Shown: positions 33,272 to 41,702 of the stretch, one piece after another
Numbering within the stretch: position 1 is the stretch's first letter
How the letters are laid out: every line of letters starts with the position of its first letter
NCBI RefSeq assembly: GCF_016907085.1
Contig: NZ_JAFBBJ010000001.1
Location: 2,418,001 to 2,482,000, forward strand
DNA length: 64,000 nt
Source: Clavibacter michiganensis
GTDB taxonomy: Bacteria; Actinomycetota; Actinomycetes; Actinomycetales; Microbacteriaceae
Reading direction: 5' to 3'
Notes under the pieces: model-generated
Databases searched by the model: none
Told to the model about the DNA's origin: nothing
What the model saw: only the letters and a program-made list of their open reading frames with translations
Program-made: the position numbers and the translations under genes

Positions 33272-33563
33272 GCCTCACAGTAGCGACTGGTGGCCATCGT
33301 GGCCGCGGTCGGCGCGAGCGTTTGCGTTAATACATGCTCTATGGGGTTCGTGGTACGGGAGCTCTTCATGATCGCCGCCCTGAGGACGAGATGTGCGCTC
33401 TCATCGTGCGCGCCGCAGCAATTTGCTGTGCCCGACTTTCTCGTGTTACGTGTAAAAGAGGACCTTGATCACAACCGTCAGCCGCCCGCCGATGCGCCTA
33501 ACCTCGGGTGGGGCCGCGCCGCACCGGCCGCCCCCACCGCATCCACGAGGAAGAGGAACGCGC

Positions 33564-34394
33564 ATGACGACCTGGCTGATCACGGGATGCTCCACGGGAC
33601 TCGGGCGCGCCTTCGCGGTCGAGGCGCTGGAGCGCGGGCACGACGTCGTCGTCACGGCGCGCGATGCTGCGAACGTGCAGGACCTCGCCGACACGTACCC
33701 CGAGCACGCGCTCGCGCTCGACCTCGACGTGACGGATCCCGCGCAGGTGTCGCTCGCGGTCGACGAGGCCACGGCCCGGTTCGGCGGCGTCGACGTGCTC
33801 GTCAACAACGCGGGCTACGGCTACCGCGCGGCCGTCGAGGAGGGCGACGACGAGGACGTCGCGCGCCTCTTCGACACCCAGTTCCACGGCAGCGTCCGCA
33901 TGATCAAGGCCGTGCTGCCCGGCATGCGCGAGCGCCGCAGCGGCACGATCGTGAACCTCTCGTCCATCGGCGCAGCGCGTACGGGCGCCGGATCCGGCTA
34001 CTACGGCGCCGTGAAGGCCGCGATCGAGCAGATGACCATGGCGCTGCGCACCGAGCTCGCGCCGCTCGGGATCGTCGCGACGGTGGTGGCGCCCGGATCC
34101 TTCCGCACCGACTTCTCCGGCCGCTCGCTCACGCAGTCGTCCACCGTGATCGACGACTACGCGGAGACCGCCGGCAAGCGCCGCAAGGAGAACGACACCA
34201 CCGACGGCACGCAGCCGAACGACCCCGCGCTCGGCGCGAAGGTGCTCGTGGACGCGGTCGAGCAGGGCGCTCCCTTCTATCTCCTGCTCGGCGGCGACGC
34301 GGTCGAGATCGTCACGGGCGCGCTCGACGACCTGCGCGCCGACGTCGACGCGTGGGCGGAGCGCAGCCGGTCGACGGCGTACGAAGCCAGCTGA
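33564..34394 (+). CDS. Short-chain dehydrogenase/reductase
   Basis: 276 aa classical SDR. TWLITGCSTGLGRAFAVEAL (TGxxxGxG), VLVNNAGYGYRA (NNAG) and NLSSIGAARTGAGSGYYGAVKAAIEQ (catalytic Ser, YxxxK) are intact. The cofactor is probably NADP(H); the substrate is unknown. The ATG follows GAGGAAGAGGAA. A TAACCT -10-like hexamer lies about 60 bases upstream. An isochorismatase-like gene follows after 20 bases and is likely co-transcribed. Confidence 0.9.
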   Translation: MTTWLITGCSTGLGRAFAVEALERGHDVVVTARDAANVQDLADTYPEHALALDLDVTDPAQVSLAVDEATARFGGVDVLVNNAGYGYRAAVEEGDDEDVARLFDTQFHGSVRMIKAVLPGMRERRSGTIVNLSSIGAARTGAGSGYYGAVKAAIEQMTMALRTELAPLGIVATVVAPGSFRTDFSGRSLTQSSTVIDDYAETAGKRRKENDTTDGTQPNDPALGAKVLVDAVEQGAPFYLLLGGDAVEIVTGALDDLRADVDAWAERSRSTAYEAS

Positions 34395-34414
34395 CGAGAC
34401 GGGAGCGACACCGC

Positions 34415-34948
34415 ATGACCGCATCCACGGCCCTCCTCGTGATCGATCTCCAGGTCGGGGTGATGCCCGGCTGCCTCGACGCCGACGGGGTGGTGGCGCG
34501 CACGTCGTCGCTCGTCGGGCGCGCCCGCGCGAACGGGACTCCGGTGGTGTGGATCCAGGACCACCACGGCTTCGCGGTGGGCGACCCCGACTGGGCGCTC
34601 GTGCCGCCGCTCGCGCGGGCGGCCGGCGAGCCGCTCGTGCGGAAGGCGCATCGCGACTCCTTCGCCGACACCGACCTCGCCGAGGTGCTCGCGCGGCTCG
34701 GGACCACGCGGATCGTGGTCGCGGGCGCCCAGACCGACTACTGCGTGCGCACGACGCTGCAGAGCGCCGCCGCACGCGGGTTCGACGTGACGCTCGTCGG
34801 TGATGCGCACACCACGGCGGATGCGCTGCACGAGGGCGTCGCGATCGGCGCGGCGAAGATCGTGGCCCACACCGACCTCTACTTCGCGACGCTGCGGCAC
34901 CCGGGGATCGTGTCGACCGTGGAGCCGCACGACACCGTGACGCTCTAG
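34415..34948 (+). CDS. Isochorismatase-family cysteine hydrolase
   Basis: 177 aa. ALLVIDLQVGVMPG (catalytic Asp), PLVRKAHRDSFADTDL (Lys) and IVVAGAQTDYCVRTTLQSAAARGFDVTLVGDAHTT (Cys in the DYC motif) form the catalytic triad of the nicotinamidase/isochorismatase fold. It hydrolyses an amide or vinyl ether; the precise substrate is open. GGGAG precedes the ATG. Its TAG stop overlaps the stop of the convergent VOC gene in a shared CTAG. Confidence 0.9.
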   Translation: MTASTALLVIDLQVGVMPGCLDADGVVARTSSLVGRARANGTPVVWIQDHHGFAVGDPDWALVPPLARAAGEPLVRKAHRDSFADTDLAEVLARLGTTRIVVAGAQTDYCVRTTLQSAAARGFDVTLVGDAHTTADALHEGVAIGAAKIVAHTDLYFATLRHPGIVSTVEPHDTVTL

Positions 34949-35388
34949 AGGTCCTGGGCCCCCGAGGGCTCCGGCGCGACGAAGACGCAGAACGGGTGGC
35001 CGGCGGGATCCCGCAGCACGTAGAGGGGCTCGTCCTCATCCGCCGACCGGTCCTGCAGCACTGCGGCGCCGAGCGCGACCGCCCGCGACCGCTGGCGCTC
35101 GAGGTCGGCGACGGATCCGACGGTGAGGTCGAGGTGCAGCATCTGCGGCGGCGATCCCTTGGGCCAGCGGGGCGCGGGCATGCCGGGCGCGAGCTGGAAG
35201 GCGAGGCGGCGGGATCCGTCGCCGTCGACGAGCACCAGCCAGTCGGGATCCGGCCCCGTCTCCTCGGGCGCGTCGCCCGGCCGGTACCGGAAGCCGAGGA
35301 GCTCGCGGTAGAACTCGGCGAGGCGACGCGGATCCGGCGCGTCGAGCACGGTCTGCAGCAGGCGCGGGCGGTCGGGCGAGGTGGTCAT
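34945..35388 (-). CDS. VOC-family (glyoxalase/bleomycin-resistance-like) protein
   Basis: 147 aa two-module VOC fold: LLQTVLDAPDPRRLAEFYRELLGF, LAFQLAPGMPAPRWPKG, QMLHLDLTVGSVADLERQRSRAVALGA and YVLRDPAGHPFCVFVAPEP. Metal-type positions (His in HLDL, Glu late in the protein) are partly present. Frequently annotated as glyoxalase-like; the actual activity is unknown. Confidence 0.87.
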   Translation of the reverse strand: MTTSPDRPRLLQTVLDAPDPRRLAEFYRELLGFRYRPGDAPEETGPDPDWLVLVDGDGSRRLAFQLAPGMPAPRWPKGSPPQMLHLDLTVGSVADLERQRSRAVALGAAVLQDRSADEDEPLYVLRDPAGHPFCVFVAPEPSGAQDL

Positions 35389-35396
35389 GACCCTGT

Positions 35397-35657
35397 CTAC
35401 GCCGGCGGGGGCGGGGTGCCGTCCGCTGCAGGGCCGTCGCGCTTCGCCTTGGCAGGGCGCACGCCCATCACGAAGAAGGTGACGCCGAGGATCAGGAACG
35501 GCAGCCCGGCGACTCGCGTGTCGTCGAGGGTGAGCATCAGCACGAGGCCGAGCATCCCGAAGACGATGCCGAGCGCGATGTTCGGGTTCGAGTCGGCGGC
35601 GTCGTCGTCCTCCGCGGGCGGATCGACGGGGCCGCCGGGCGTCGTCGGATCGCTCAT
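35397..35657 (-). CDS. Tiny membrane protein (paralogue A)
   Basis: 86 aa: acidic, Pro-rich N terminus, two helices (ALGIVFGMLGLVLMLTL and LPFLILGVTFFVMGV) separated by a short DDTR turn, and a basic/Pro-rich tail. The 36145-36363 protein has the same plan with DDLR in the turn. Both genes share an identical 18-base upstream block with TAGCGT ending six bases before the ATG, so both look leaderless and related by duplication. Confidence 0.65.
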   Translation of the reverse strand: MSDPTTPGGPVDPPAEDDDAADSNPNIALGIVFGMLGLVLMLTLDDTRVAGLPFLILGVTFFVMGVRPAKAKRDGPAADGTPPPPA

Positions 35658-35685
35658 GCCCTCACGCTAGGCAGCAGGGCTGCCC

Positions 35686-35715
35686 GCCCGCGTCCGCCTC
35701 GTGGGGGACGCGGGC
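35686..35715 (-). terminator. Terminator hairpin of the secreted Cys-peptide gene
   Basis: GCCCGCGTCC and GGACGCGGGC are perfect 10-bp arms with a 10-base loop, 13 bases past the minus-strand stop at 35728. Confidence 0.6.
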
Positions 35716-35727
35716 ACGCGGCCGGGT

Positions 35728-35976
35728 TCAGGCCTGTCCGTGGCCGCCGCAGTAGTGGGAGATGCGGACGCCGACATGGCCGGGATCGTCGGGGCCGCCG
35801 CCGATGGTCCTGTAGCAGTGCGCCGCTCGCGCGGTCGTCTCCGTGACCGCGCCGTGGTGGGCGGGCGCGGCCTGCGCCGCGGAGACCGCGGCGGGGGACA
35901 GCACGAGCGCGGCGGTGAGCGTGCCGAGGGCGAGCGCGGAGCGCGCGGCGGTGGAGCGTGTGCGGTTGATTGGCAT
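35728..35976 (-). CDS. Small secreted protein with two cysteines
   Basis: 82 aa. Signal peptide MPINRTRSTAARSALALGTL... with a likely AQA cleavage near residue 36-37. The mature part is about 46 aa, rich in Gly and His, with Cys54 and Cys76 that could form one disulfide and a HYCGGHGQA end. The ATG has AGGAT upstream. It is flanked by the two tiny membrane-protein paralogues. Unknown function; size and features would suit a secreted effector or bacteriocin-like peptide, without direct evidence. Confidence 0.6.
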   Translation of the reverse strand: MPINRTRSTAARSALALGTLTAALVLSPAAVSAAQAAPAHHGAVTETTARAAHCYRTIGGGPDDPGHVGVRISHYCGGHGQA

Positions 35977-36144
35977 GGGGATCCTGTTCTCTCGAAGGGT
36001 GTCGCCCGGGCTTCGCGGGCGTTCGAGGATCGATCCCCGTCTCCCGGTCGCGGACGCGGACGGATGCGCGAGGAATCTAGTGCGCGGCCCCGGCGCCCCG
36101 TAAGCGTGCCGCACAGGGGGTGTACACGCCGCAGACGTGCCCGG

Positions 36145-36363
36145 TCAGCGCCTCGCGCCCCGGCGACGCCACCGGACGACCGTGGACACCAGGAACACGA
36201 CCGCGCTCACGACCATCAGCAGGAGCCCGAGGGGACGCAGATCGTCGTGGACGAGCGTCATGACGACGCCGATCGCGAAGAGGACGGCGAGCCCGGTGTC
36301 GTGCAGCCGGCCGGCGCCTCCGGCCGTCGTCGCGCGGTCGCCGGGGCCCGTCGCATCGTCCAT
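36145..36363 (-). CDS. Tiny membrane protein (paralogue B)
   Basis: 72 aa with the same architecture as the 35397-35657 protein: two helices (GLAVLFAIGVVMTLV and LGLLLMVVSAVVFLVSTVV) around a DDLRP turn and an Arg-rich C terminus. The promoter block (TAGCGT then six bases to ATG) is identical over 18 bases to paralogue A. Confidence 0.62.
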   Translation of the reverse strand: MDDATGPGDRATTAGGAGRLHDTGLAVLFAIGVVMTLVHDDLRPLGLLLMVVSAVVFLVSTVVRWRRRGARR

Positions 36364-36419
36364 GCCCTCACGCTAGGCGCGGGCCCGCGCCGTCGCGTCC
36401 GCCGGATGGGGGATGCCGG

Positions 36420-37046
36420 TCAGATCCGCCCCTCCAGCTCCAGCAGCGTCGTCTTCGCCGCGAGCCCGCCGATGTAGCCGCCGAGCGTGCCGTCGGAGCG
36501 GAGGACGCGGTGGCAGGGGATCACGACGGGCAGCGGGTTCGTCGAGCACGCCGTGCCGACCGCGCGCGTGGCGGCCGGGCTGCCCGCGGTCTCGGCGACC
36601 TCGCGGTAGGTGCGCGTGGACCCGTACGGGATCTCCGGCAGCAGCCGCTGCACCCGGTCGCGGAAGCCGGTCGACAGGCGGCGGTCGAGCGGCAGGTCGA
36701 AGGAGCGGCGGCGGCCGGCGAAGTACTCGTCGAGCTCGCGGGCGGCCGCATCCAGGCGCTTCGGGGCGCGCAGGATCCGCGGGCCGAGCCGGCGCGCGAG
36801 GTCGCCGAGCACGGTGTCGTGGTCCTCGCGGGAGTACGCGACGCGGATCAGGCCGCGCTCGGTGGCGGCGAGCAGCAGCGGGCCGACGGGGGAGTCGATC
36901 GTGGTGAAGCCGACGTCGAGGGCGCCGTCGGCCTCGGCCCGGTCGGCGAGGCGGAGGCGGAGGGCGTCGAGGGCGGGGGCGGTCGGGTCTGCTGCCTCGA
37001 GCGCGGCGGCGTCGAGGAAGGGGATGGTGTCGTCGGGATCGGTCAC
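36420..37046 (-). CDS. ogt: Methylated-DNA--protein-cysteine methyltransferase
   Basis: 208 aa. The suicide cysteine lies in VVIPCHRVLRSDGTLGGYIGG (Cys178), preceded by the DNA-binding helix region IPYGSTRTYREVAETAGSPAATRAVG. It removes alkyl groups from O6-alkylguanine. GTG 37046 overlaps the stop of the upstream sigma-factor gene (GTGA) and has GGAGG in range. Coupling of Ogt to a sigma factor is a recurring actinobacterial arrangement and suggests alkylation-stress control. Confidence 0.9.
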   Translation of the reverse strand: MTDPDDTIPFLDAAALEAADPTAPALDALRLRLADRAEADGALDVGFTTIDSPVGPLLLAATERGLIRVAYSREDHDTVLGDLARRLGPRILRAPKRLDAAARELDEYFAGRRRSFDLPLDRRLSTGFRDRVQRLLPEIPYGSTRTYREVAETAGSPAATRAVGTACSTNPLPVVIPCHRVLRSDGTLGGYIGGLAAKTTLLELEGRI

Positions 37047-37570
37047 GGTCGTCCTCCGGGGGTCGTGGTGGGTGCGGGAGCGCGACCGGTGCCCGGCGGA
37101 TCCGCCCCCATCGTCCGCCGGAGGCTCGCCACCCCGTCCGCGGCCGCGCGCCGCACGGCCTCGGGCGTCCCGCCGACGATCGCCGCCACCTCCGCGTGCG
37201 GCAGGCCGCCGAGGTACCGGTACGCGACGGCGAGCCGCTGCCGCTCGGGCAGGGCGGCGACGGCGCGCCACAGATCGGGGTCGCGGGAGTCGGGCACGCC
37301 GAGGTCCGAGACGCGCTCGGGCACCTCGTCGACGGGGATCGCTCGGCGGCCGCGGGCGCGGATCGCGTCGAGGGCCTTGCGGTGCGCGATGGTGACGAGC
37401 CAGGCGCGCACGTCGGCGCGCGGCCCGAGCCCCGGGTACGCGAGGAGCGCCGACAGGAACGTCTCCGACCACGCGTCCTCGGCGTCCGCGTGCCCGCCGA
37501 GCACCGCCCGGCACACGCGGAGCACCACGGCGCCGTGCTCGGTCACGACCCTGTCGAACGGCTGCATCAT
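37043..37570 (-). CDS. Sigma-70-family (ECF-like) RNA polymerase sigma factor
   Basis: 175 aa. Region 2 is RVVTEHGAVVLRVCRAVLGGHADAEDAWSETFLSALLAYPGL with RADVRAWLVTIAHRKALDAIRAR; region 4 is AVAALPERQRLAVAYRYLGGLPHAEVAAIVGGTPEAVRRAAADGVASLRR. No anti-sigma gene adjoins it. Start is ATG 37570 (GTGTGGAG before it) or the next ATG. It runs directly into ogt. Confidence 0.87.
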   Translation of the reverse strand: MMQPFDRVVTEHGAVVLRVCRAVLGGHADAEDAWSETFLSALLAYPGLGPRADVRAWLVTIAHRKALDAIRARGRRAIPVDEVPERVSDLGVPDSRDPDLWRAVAALPERQRLAVAYRYLGGLPHAEVAAIVGGTPEAVRRAAADGVASLRRTMGADPPGTGRAPAPTTTPGGRP

Positions 37571-37838
37571 CTCCACACCGGGTAGACGCCGGGGCGGGGT
37601 GATCCGTGAGGTCGGCGTGCGGATCAGTCTCGCGGATCCCCTGGCCGGCCCGACAGCCCGCCGCCCGATGCCGTCACCCTGCGGACGCGCCGTGCGCCTC
37701 CTCACGGTCTCCGGTGCTGCGCCCGTGCGCGCCGTAGGGACTACCCGTGACGGTCCCCGCGGATGATGCCCCGGCGCTCCCCGGTCGCGAGGATGGAGGT
37801 GCGGCCCACCCCCGGCCGCGCGCTCCGCGAGGAGCATC
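37571..37838. other. Divergent intergenic stretch between sigma factor and response regulator
   Basis: No coding evidence in these 268 bases. They must hold the promoters of both divergent genes, but I see no convincing -35/-10 pair; the only structured element is the hairpin at 37839-37870. Confidence 0.45.
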
Positions 37839-37870
37839 CGCCGCCGGCCCGTCCCCCCGGGCCGGCGGCG
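37839..37870 (+). promoter_or_regulatory. Strong hairpin in the 5' leader of the response-regulator gene
   Basis: CGCCGCCGGCCCG and CGGGCCGGCGGCG are perfect 13-bp arms around a 6-base TCCCCC loop, ending 22 bases before the ATG at 37893 and 5 bases before its GGAAGAGGA ribosome region. It could attenuate or protect the message. Confidence 0.55.
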
Positions 37871-37892
37871 CATCCGACGGAAGAGGATCCGC

Positions 37893-38654
37893 ATGGCCAG
37901 CACCCTGAGCTCCGCCGCACGCGACGACGAGCAGGCGGCGCCCGCGCACGTGCCCGGCGACGCACCCGGCGACGCACCCCGCGCGCTCCGCGTCTTCGTG
38001 GTCGACGAGGAGGCGCCCATCACGCAGCTGCTGTCGCTCGCGCTGCGGATGGAGGGCTGGGACGTGCGCGTCTTCGCCACCGGCCGTGCCGCGATCGACG
38101 CCGCCGTCGAGGCCGCGCCCGACGCGATCCTGCTCGACATGACGCTGCCCGATGTCTCGGGCGTGGAGGTGGTCGGCGAGCTGCGGCGCGCCGGCGTCGC
38201 GACGCCCGTGCTGTTCCTCACCGGCCGCGACTCGCTCGAGGACCGGCTCGCGGCCTTCGGCGCGGGCGCCGACGACTACGTCACCAAGCCGTTCGGCCTC
38301 GAGGAGGTCGTCGAGACGCTGCGCGTGCTCTTCCGCCGACGTGGCCTCGCTCCGAGCATGGTCACCGCGGGCGACCTCGTGCTCGACCCGGCCACGGGCG
38401 AGGCGTGGCTCGCGGGCGTGCCGCTGGAGCTGGATCCGATGGACCTCGTCGTCGTGCGGGCGCTCGCCGAGGAGCCGACCCGGCGGCTCTCCCGCCGCGA
38501 GCTCGTGCACCGCCTCACGGACGCCGGCTGGGGCCTCGTCGCCCCGCGCGCGCTCCTCGACCTGCCGTCCGTGACGGGCCGCCGCGCGGGCCGCGACCAG
38601 GTCGTCCTGCTCGCCGCGGCGGGCGACGACCTCGTGCTCGCGCCCGCCGTCTGA
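37893..38654 (+). CDS. Orphan response regulator with divergent C-terminal domain
   Basis: 253 aa. A 30-residue Ala/Pro lead precedes a complete receiver: VVDEE (acidic pocket 38-40), LLDMTLPD (phospho-acceptor Asp82), LFLTGRD (Thr110) and DDYVTKPF (Lys132). The C-terminal 100 residues start like an OmpR winged helix (GDLVLDPATGEAWLAGVPLELDPMDLVVVRALAE..., RRLSRRELVHRL), but the recognition-helix segment with the usual VxxHIxxLRxK pattern is replaced by RALLDLPSVTGRRAGRDQ. No histidine kinase is adjacent. DNA binding is therefore uncertain. Confidence 0.8.
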   Translation: MASTLSSAARDDEQAAPAHVPGDAPGDAPRALRVFVVDEEAPITQLLSLALRMEGWDVRVFATGRAAIDAAVEAAPDAILLDMTLPDVSGVEVVGELRRAGVATPVLFLTGRDSLEDRLAAFGAGADDYVTKPFGLEEVVETLRVLFRRRGLAPSMVTAGDLVLDPATGEAWLAGVPLELDPMDLVVVRALAEEPTRRLSRRELVHRLTDAGWGLVAPRALLDLPSVTGRRAGRDQVVLLAAAGDDLVLAPAV

Positions 38655-38922
38655 CGCCCGGTCCGGCCGACGCCGACCGCGCGGGCCACCCCAATCCGGG
38701 GGCCGGCGCGGCGAGTCACCCCCGCAACTCCGGGGATCACGAGTCACACGCGTCACACTGCGCCGAGAATTTCCCCAGGTGGGTAGCGGGAGCTCCTACA
38801 GTCGGCGGTGGGGAGCAGATCCTCCCCGCCGCGTTCTCGAGACCCCGGAGCGCGTCCCCTCAACCGCACGGTCGCGGCACAGCAATGGCGCGGGCGGACG
38901 GTCCTGCACCACTGGAGATGCC

Positions 38923-40149
38923 ATGTCCCGTCCCACCCCCGCCGCCGGTCGCGGCAGGTCGTTCCGCCGCGCGGCCGCCGGCGCCTGCCTCTCGGCCTCG
39001 CTCGTGATCCTGCCCCTGGCCATGGCGCCCGCCGCCCACGCCGAGACCGTCCCCGTCGAGACCGCGCCCGTCGCTGTCGAGGCCCCTGCCGCCGACGCGA
39101 CGCCGACGCCCGCGCCCACCGAGACCGCCGACGAGACGGCCCCCGTCGCCGACGCCCCCGTCGAGACCACGCCGACCCCGGCCGTCCCGACGACCCCCGG
39201 CACCCCGTCGACCGGCCTCCCGACGCTCGAGCCGACCGTCCCCGTCGTGGAGCTGCCCTTCACCTGGACCACGCCCGATCGCGGCGTCGCCCTCCCGATC
39301 AACGAGGCCGTGCCGTTCGCCGGCACCGGCACCGCGGGCAGCATCGTCACGGCCAGCTACTTCAACGCGGTGGGGGTCAAGGCCATCGCCGGCATCGGCA
39401 TCGTCGGCGAGGACGGCACGTACGCGTTCCCCGCGAGCTTCACCGAGCTGCTGCAGGACTCCAAGACCGCGAGCGTCACGCTGACGCAGGTCGGCCTCGA
39501 CCTCACGGTCAAGGGCGAGATCCGCGGCCTGGTGCGCTTCGCCGAGGCGCCCGTCGGCCCGTTCGTGCGCGCCGAGGCGTCGTTCTCGACCATCTCGCCG
39601 ATCTCCGTCGCCCAGGCGACCAGCCTCCTCGGCGGCCTCAAGGTCAACGCCACCGGCTACCTCCGCTACGAGGCCGTCGAGGTGACGGTCACCGCGCCCG
39701 ACGGCCGCGTGATCCAGCTCAGCGACGCCAACGGCGGCGTGGGCGTCGGCACCCGCTCGCTCAAGGACCTCGTGCGCGCCGACGTCGACGGCACCTTCGC
39801 GCAGCCGATCATCCTGTTCGGCGACATCCAGCCGGGCACCTACCGGGTGTCCGTCGCGGGCCTCGAGTCGGGTCTCACGCAGGGCGGCACCGTCGAGCTG
39901 ACGGCCGAGGACGCGGGCGGCCCGGTCATCCCGGGCGTCCCCACCCCGACCCCGACCACGCCGTCGATCGACCCCGCGGGCACCGCCCCGCAGCCGATCA
40001 CGAAGCCGGCCGCGCACCACGGCGACACCCTGCCCGTCACGGGAACCGACGGCGCGGCGGCCCTCGGCCTCGGCGGCCTCGGCGCGCTGCTGGCGCTGGC
40101 CGGCGCGGGCACGCTCGTCGCCCGTCGTCGCCTGCGCTCCGCGGAGTAG
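38923..40149 (+). CDS. LPxTG-type cell-wall-anchored surface protein
   Basis: 408 aa. Signal peptide to about APAAHA (residue 41), a Pro/Thr/Ala-rich low-complexity stalk (residues 45-105), a beta-rich central domain (about 110-340) with Ig-like repeats, another Pro/Thr linker, then the sorting signal LPVTG at about 370-374, a Gly/Leu-rich helix and a positively charged tail RRRLRSAE. Sortase would link it to peptidoglycan. Ligand unknown; probably adhesion or wall structure. GGAG precedes the ATG and a strong terminator follows, so it is monocistronic. Confidence 0.88.
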   Translation: MSRPTPAAGRGRSFRRAAAGACLSASLVILPLAMAPAAHAETVPVETAPVAVEAPAADATPTPAPTETADETAPVADAPVETTPTPAVPTTPGTPSTGLPTLEPTVPVVELPFTWTTPDRGVALPINEAVPFAGTGTAGSIVTASYFNAVGVKAIAGIGIVGEDGTYAFPASFTELLQDSKTASVTLTQVGLDLTVKGEIRGLVRFAEAPVGPFVRAEASFSTISPISVAQATSLLGGLKVNATGYLRYEAVEVTVTAPDGRVIQLSDANGGVGVGTRSLKDLVRADVDGTFAQPIILFGDIQPGTYRVSVAGLESGLTQGGTVELTAEDAGGPVIPGVPTPTPTTPSIDPAGTAPQPITKPAAHHGDTLPVTGTDGAAALGLGGLGALLALAGAGTLVARRRLRSAE

Positions 40150-40173
40150 CGGCACCGCCTCACCCGTACCACG

Positions 40174-40217
40174 CACGACGACGGCCGGATCCCCCACGGG
40201 GCCCGGCCGTCGTCGTG
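40174..40217 (+). terminator. Terminator after the LPxTG gene
   Basis: CACGACGACGGCCGG and CCGGCCGTCGTCGTG are perfect 15-bp arms; the 14-base loop itself can pair CCCC with GGGG. It begins 25 bases past the stop at 40149. No U-tract follows, as is common in high-GC actinobacteria. Confidence 0.8.
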
Positions 40218-40325
40218 TGCGGCCGCGCGCCTTGTCCCGCCCCGCGGCCTCCCCGTAGATTTGACGCGACCCGCAACGAATCACCCGCGCGCGGATCCGC
40301 ACCCCGTATGAGACGAAGGAGTCCC

Positions 40326-41540
40326 ATGTCCGACACGCAGCCCGCAGCGACGCCCACGGAGACCGGAGGCGCCCTCGGCGTCGCGATGATCGGGCACGGG
40401 TTCATGGGCGCCGCCCACTCGCAGGCCTGGCGCGTCGCGCCCGCGTTCTTCGACCTGCCGCTCGCGCCGCGCATGGTCTCCGTCGTCGGGCGCGACCAGG
40501 AGCGCACGCAGGAGTCCGCGGACCGCTGGGGCTGGGATCGTGCGGAGACCGACTGGCGCGCGGCCATCGAGCGCGACGACATCGACGTCGTCGACATCTG
40601 CTCGCCCGGCAGCACCCACGTGGAGATCGCGGTCGCCGCGCTCGAGGCCGGCAAGCACGTGCTGTGCGAGAAGCCGCTCGCGAACACGGTGGAGGAGGCC
40701 GAGATCATGGCCGCCGCCGCCGAGAAGGCCGCCGCGAAGGGGATCCGCGCGATGGTCGGCTTCAGCTACCGCCGCGTGCCCGCCATCACGTTCGCGCGCG
40801 ACCTCGTCGCCCAGGGCGCGATCGGCGAGCTCCGCCAGGTGCGCGCGCTGTACCTGCAGGACTGGCTGACCGATGCCGAGGGCCCCATGACCTGGCGCCT
40901 CGACAAGGAGGCGGCGGGATCCGGCGCGCTCGGCGACATCGGCGCGCACATCGTCGACGCGGTGCAGTTCATCACGGGCGAGCGGCTCGACGCGGTCAGC
41001 GGCCTGCTGCGCACGTTCGTCGAGGAGCGCCCGCTGCTCGCCGAGACGCGCGGCCTCGGCGGCGTCGCGTCGAGCGAGCGCGGGAAGGTCACGGTCGACG
41101 ACGCCGCCTACTTCACGGGGAAGCTCGCCGGCGGCGCGCTCGCCAGCTTCGAGGCGACCCGCATGGCCACCGGCCGCAAGAACGCGCTGCGGCTGGAGTT
41201 CAGCGGATCCGACGGCGCCATCTCCTTCGACCTCGAGCGCCTCAACGAGATCGAGCTGTACGACGCGACCGCGCCCGCCGACCGGCTGGGCTTCCGCCGG
41301 ATCCTCGTCACCGAGCCCGAGCACCCCTATACGGCGGCGTGGTGGCCCACGGGCCACGGCCTCGGCTACGAGCACGCGTTCACCCACCAGGTGCGCGACC
41401 TCGTGCACGACATCGCCGCGGGCCGCGAGCCGCAGCCCTCGTTCGCCGACGGACTCCGCGTGCAACGCGTGCTCGACGCCGTGGAGCGCAGCTCGGCCGA
41501 CGGCAGCGCGTGGGTGCAGGTGGACGCCACCCGAGGCTGA
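40326..41540 (+). CDS. Gfo/Idh/MocA-family oxidoreductase
   Basis: 404 aa NAD(P)-dependent sugar/cyclitol dehydrogenase. GVAMIGHGFMGAAHSQAW is the Rossmann motif, VVDICSPGSTHVEIAVAALEAGKHVLCEKPLANTVEEAE contains the EKP motif with catalytic Lys, and SGALGDIGAHIVDAVQFITG carries the DxxxH active site. Substrate unknown (inositol- or glycoside-like). Ribosome site AAGGAG is ideal; TAGATT about 65 bases upstream is a plausible -10. It lies alone between two terminated units. Confidence 0.9.
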   Translation: MSDTQPAATPTETGGALGVAMIGHGFMGAAHSQAWRVAPAFFDLPLAPRMVSVVGRDQERTQESADRWGWDRAETDWRAAIERDDIDVVDICSPGSTHVEIAVAALEAGKHVLCEKPLANTVEEAEIMAAAAEKAAAKGIRAMVGFSYRRVPAITFARDLVAQGAIGELRQVRALYLQDWLTDAEGPMTWRLDKEAAGSGALGDIGAHIVDAVQFITGERLDAVSGLLRTFVEERPLLAETRGLGGVASSERGKVTVDDAAYFTGKLAGGALASFEATRMATGRKNALRLEFSGSDGAISFDLERLNEIELYDATAPADRLGFRRILVTEPEHPYTAAWWPTGHGLGYEHAFTHQVRDLVHDIAAGREPQPSFADGLRVQRVLDAVERSSADGSAWVQVDATRG

Positions 41541-41702
41541 TCCGGCGCGCGGGGTCGGCCGGCTCCCCGCCTGCCGGCCTCGTCAGACGATCGCCTGGGA
41601 GCGATCCGCGCGCGGGAGGGCGGGCAGGTCCTAACTTCGGCCCGCGGGGAGGCACGGGCGGGGACGTCGGGATGCACCCGCTCCATCGCTCCCGGAGGTC
41701 CC

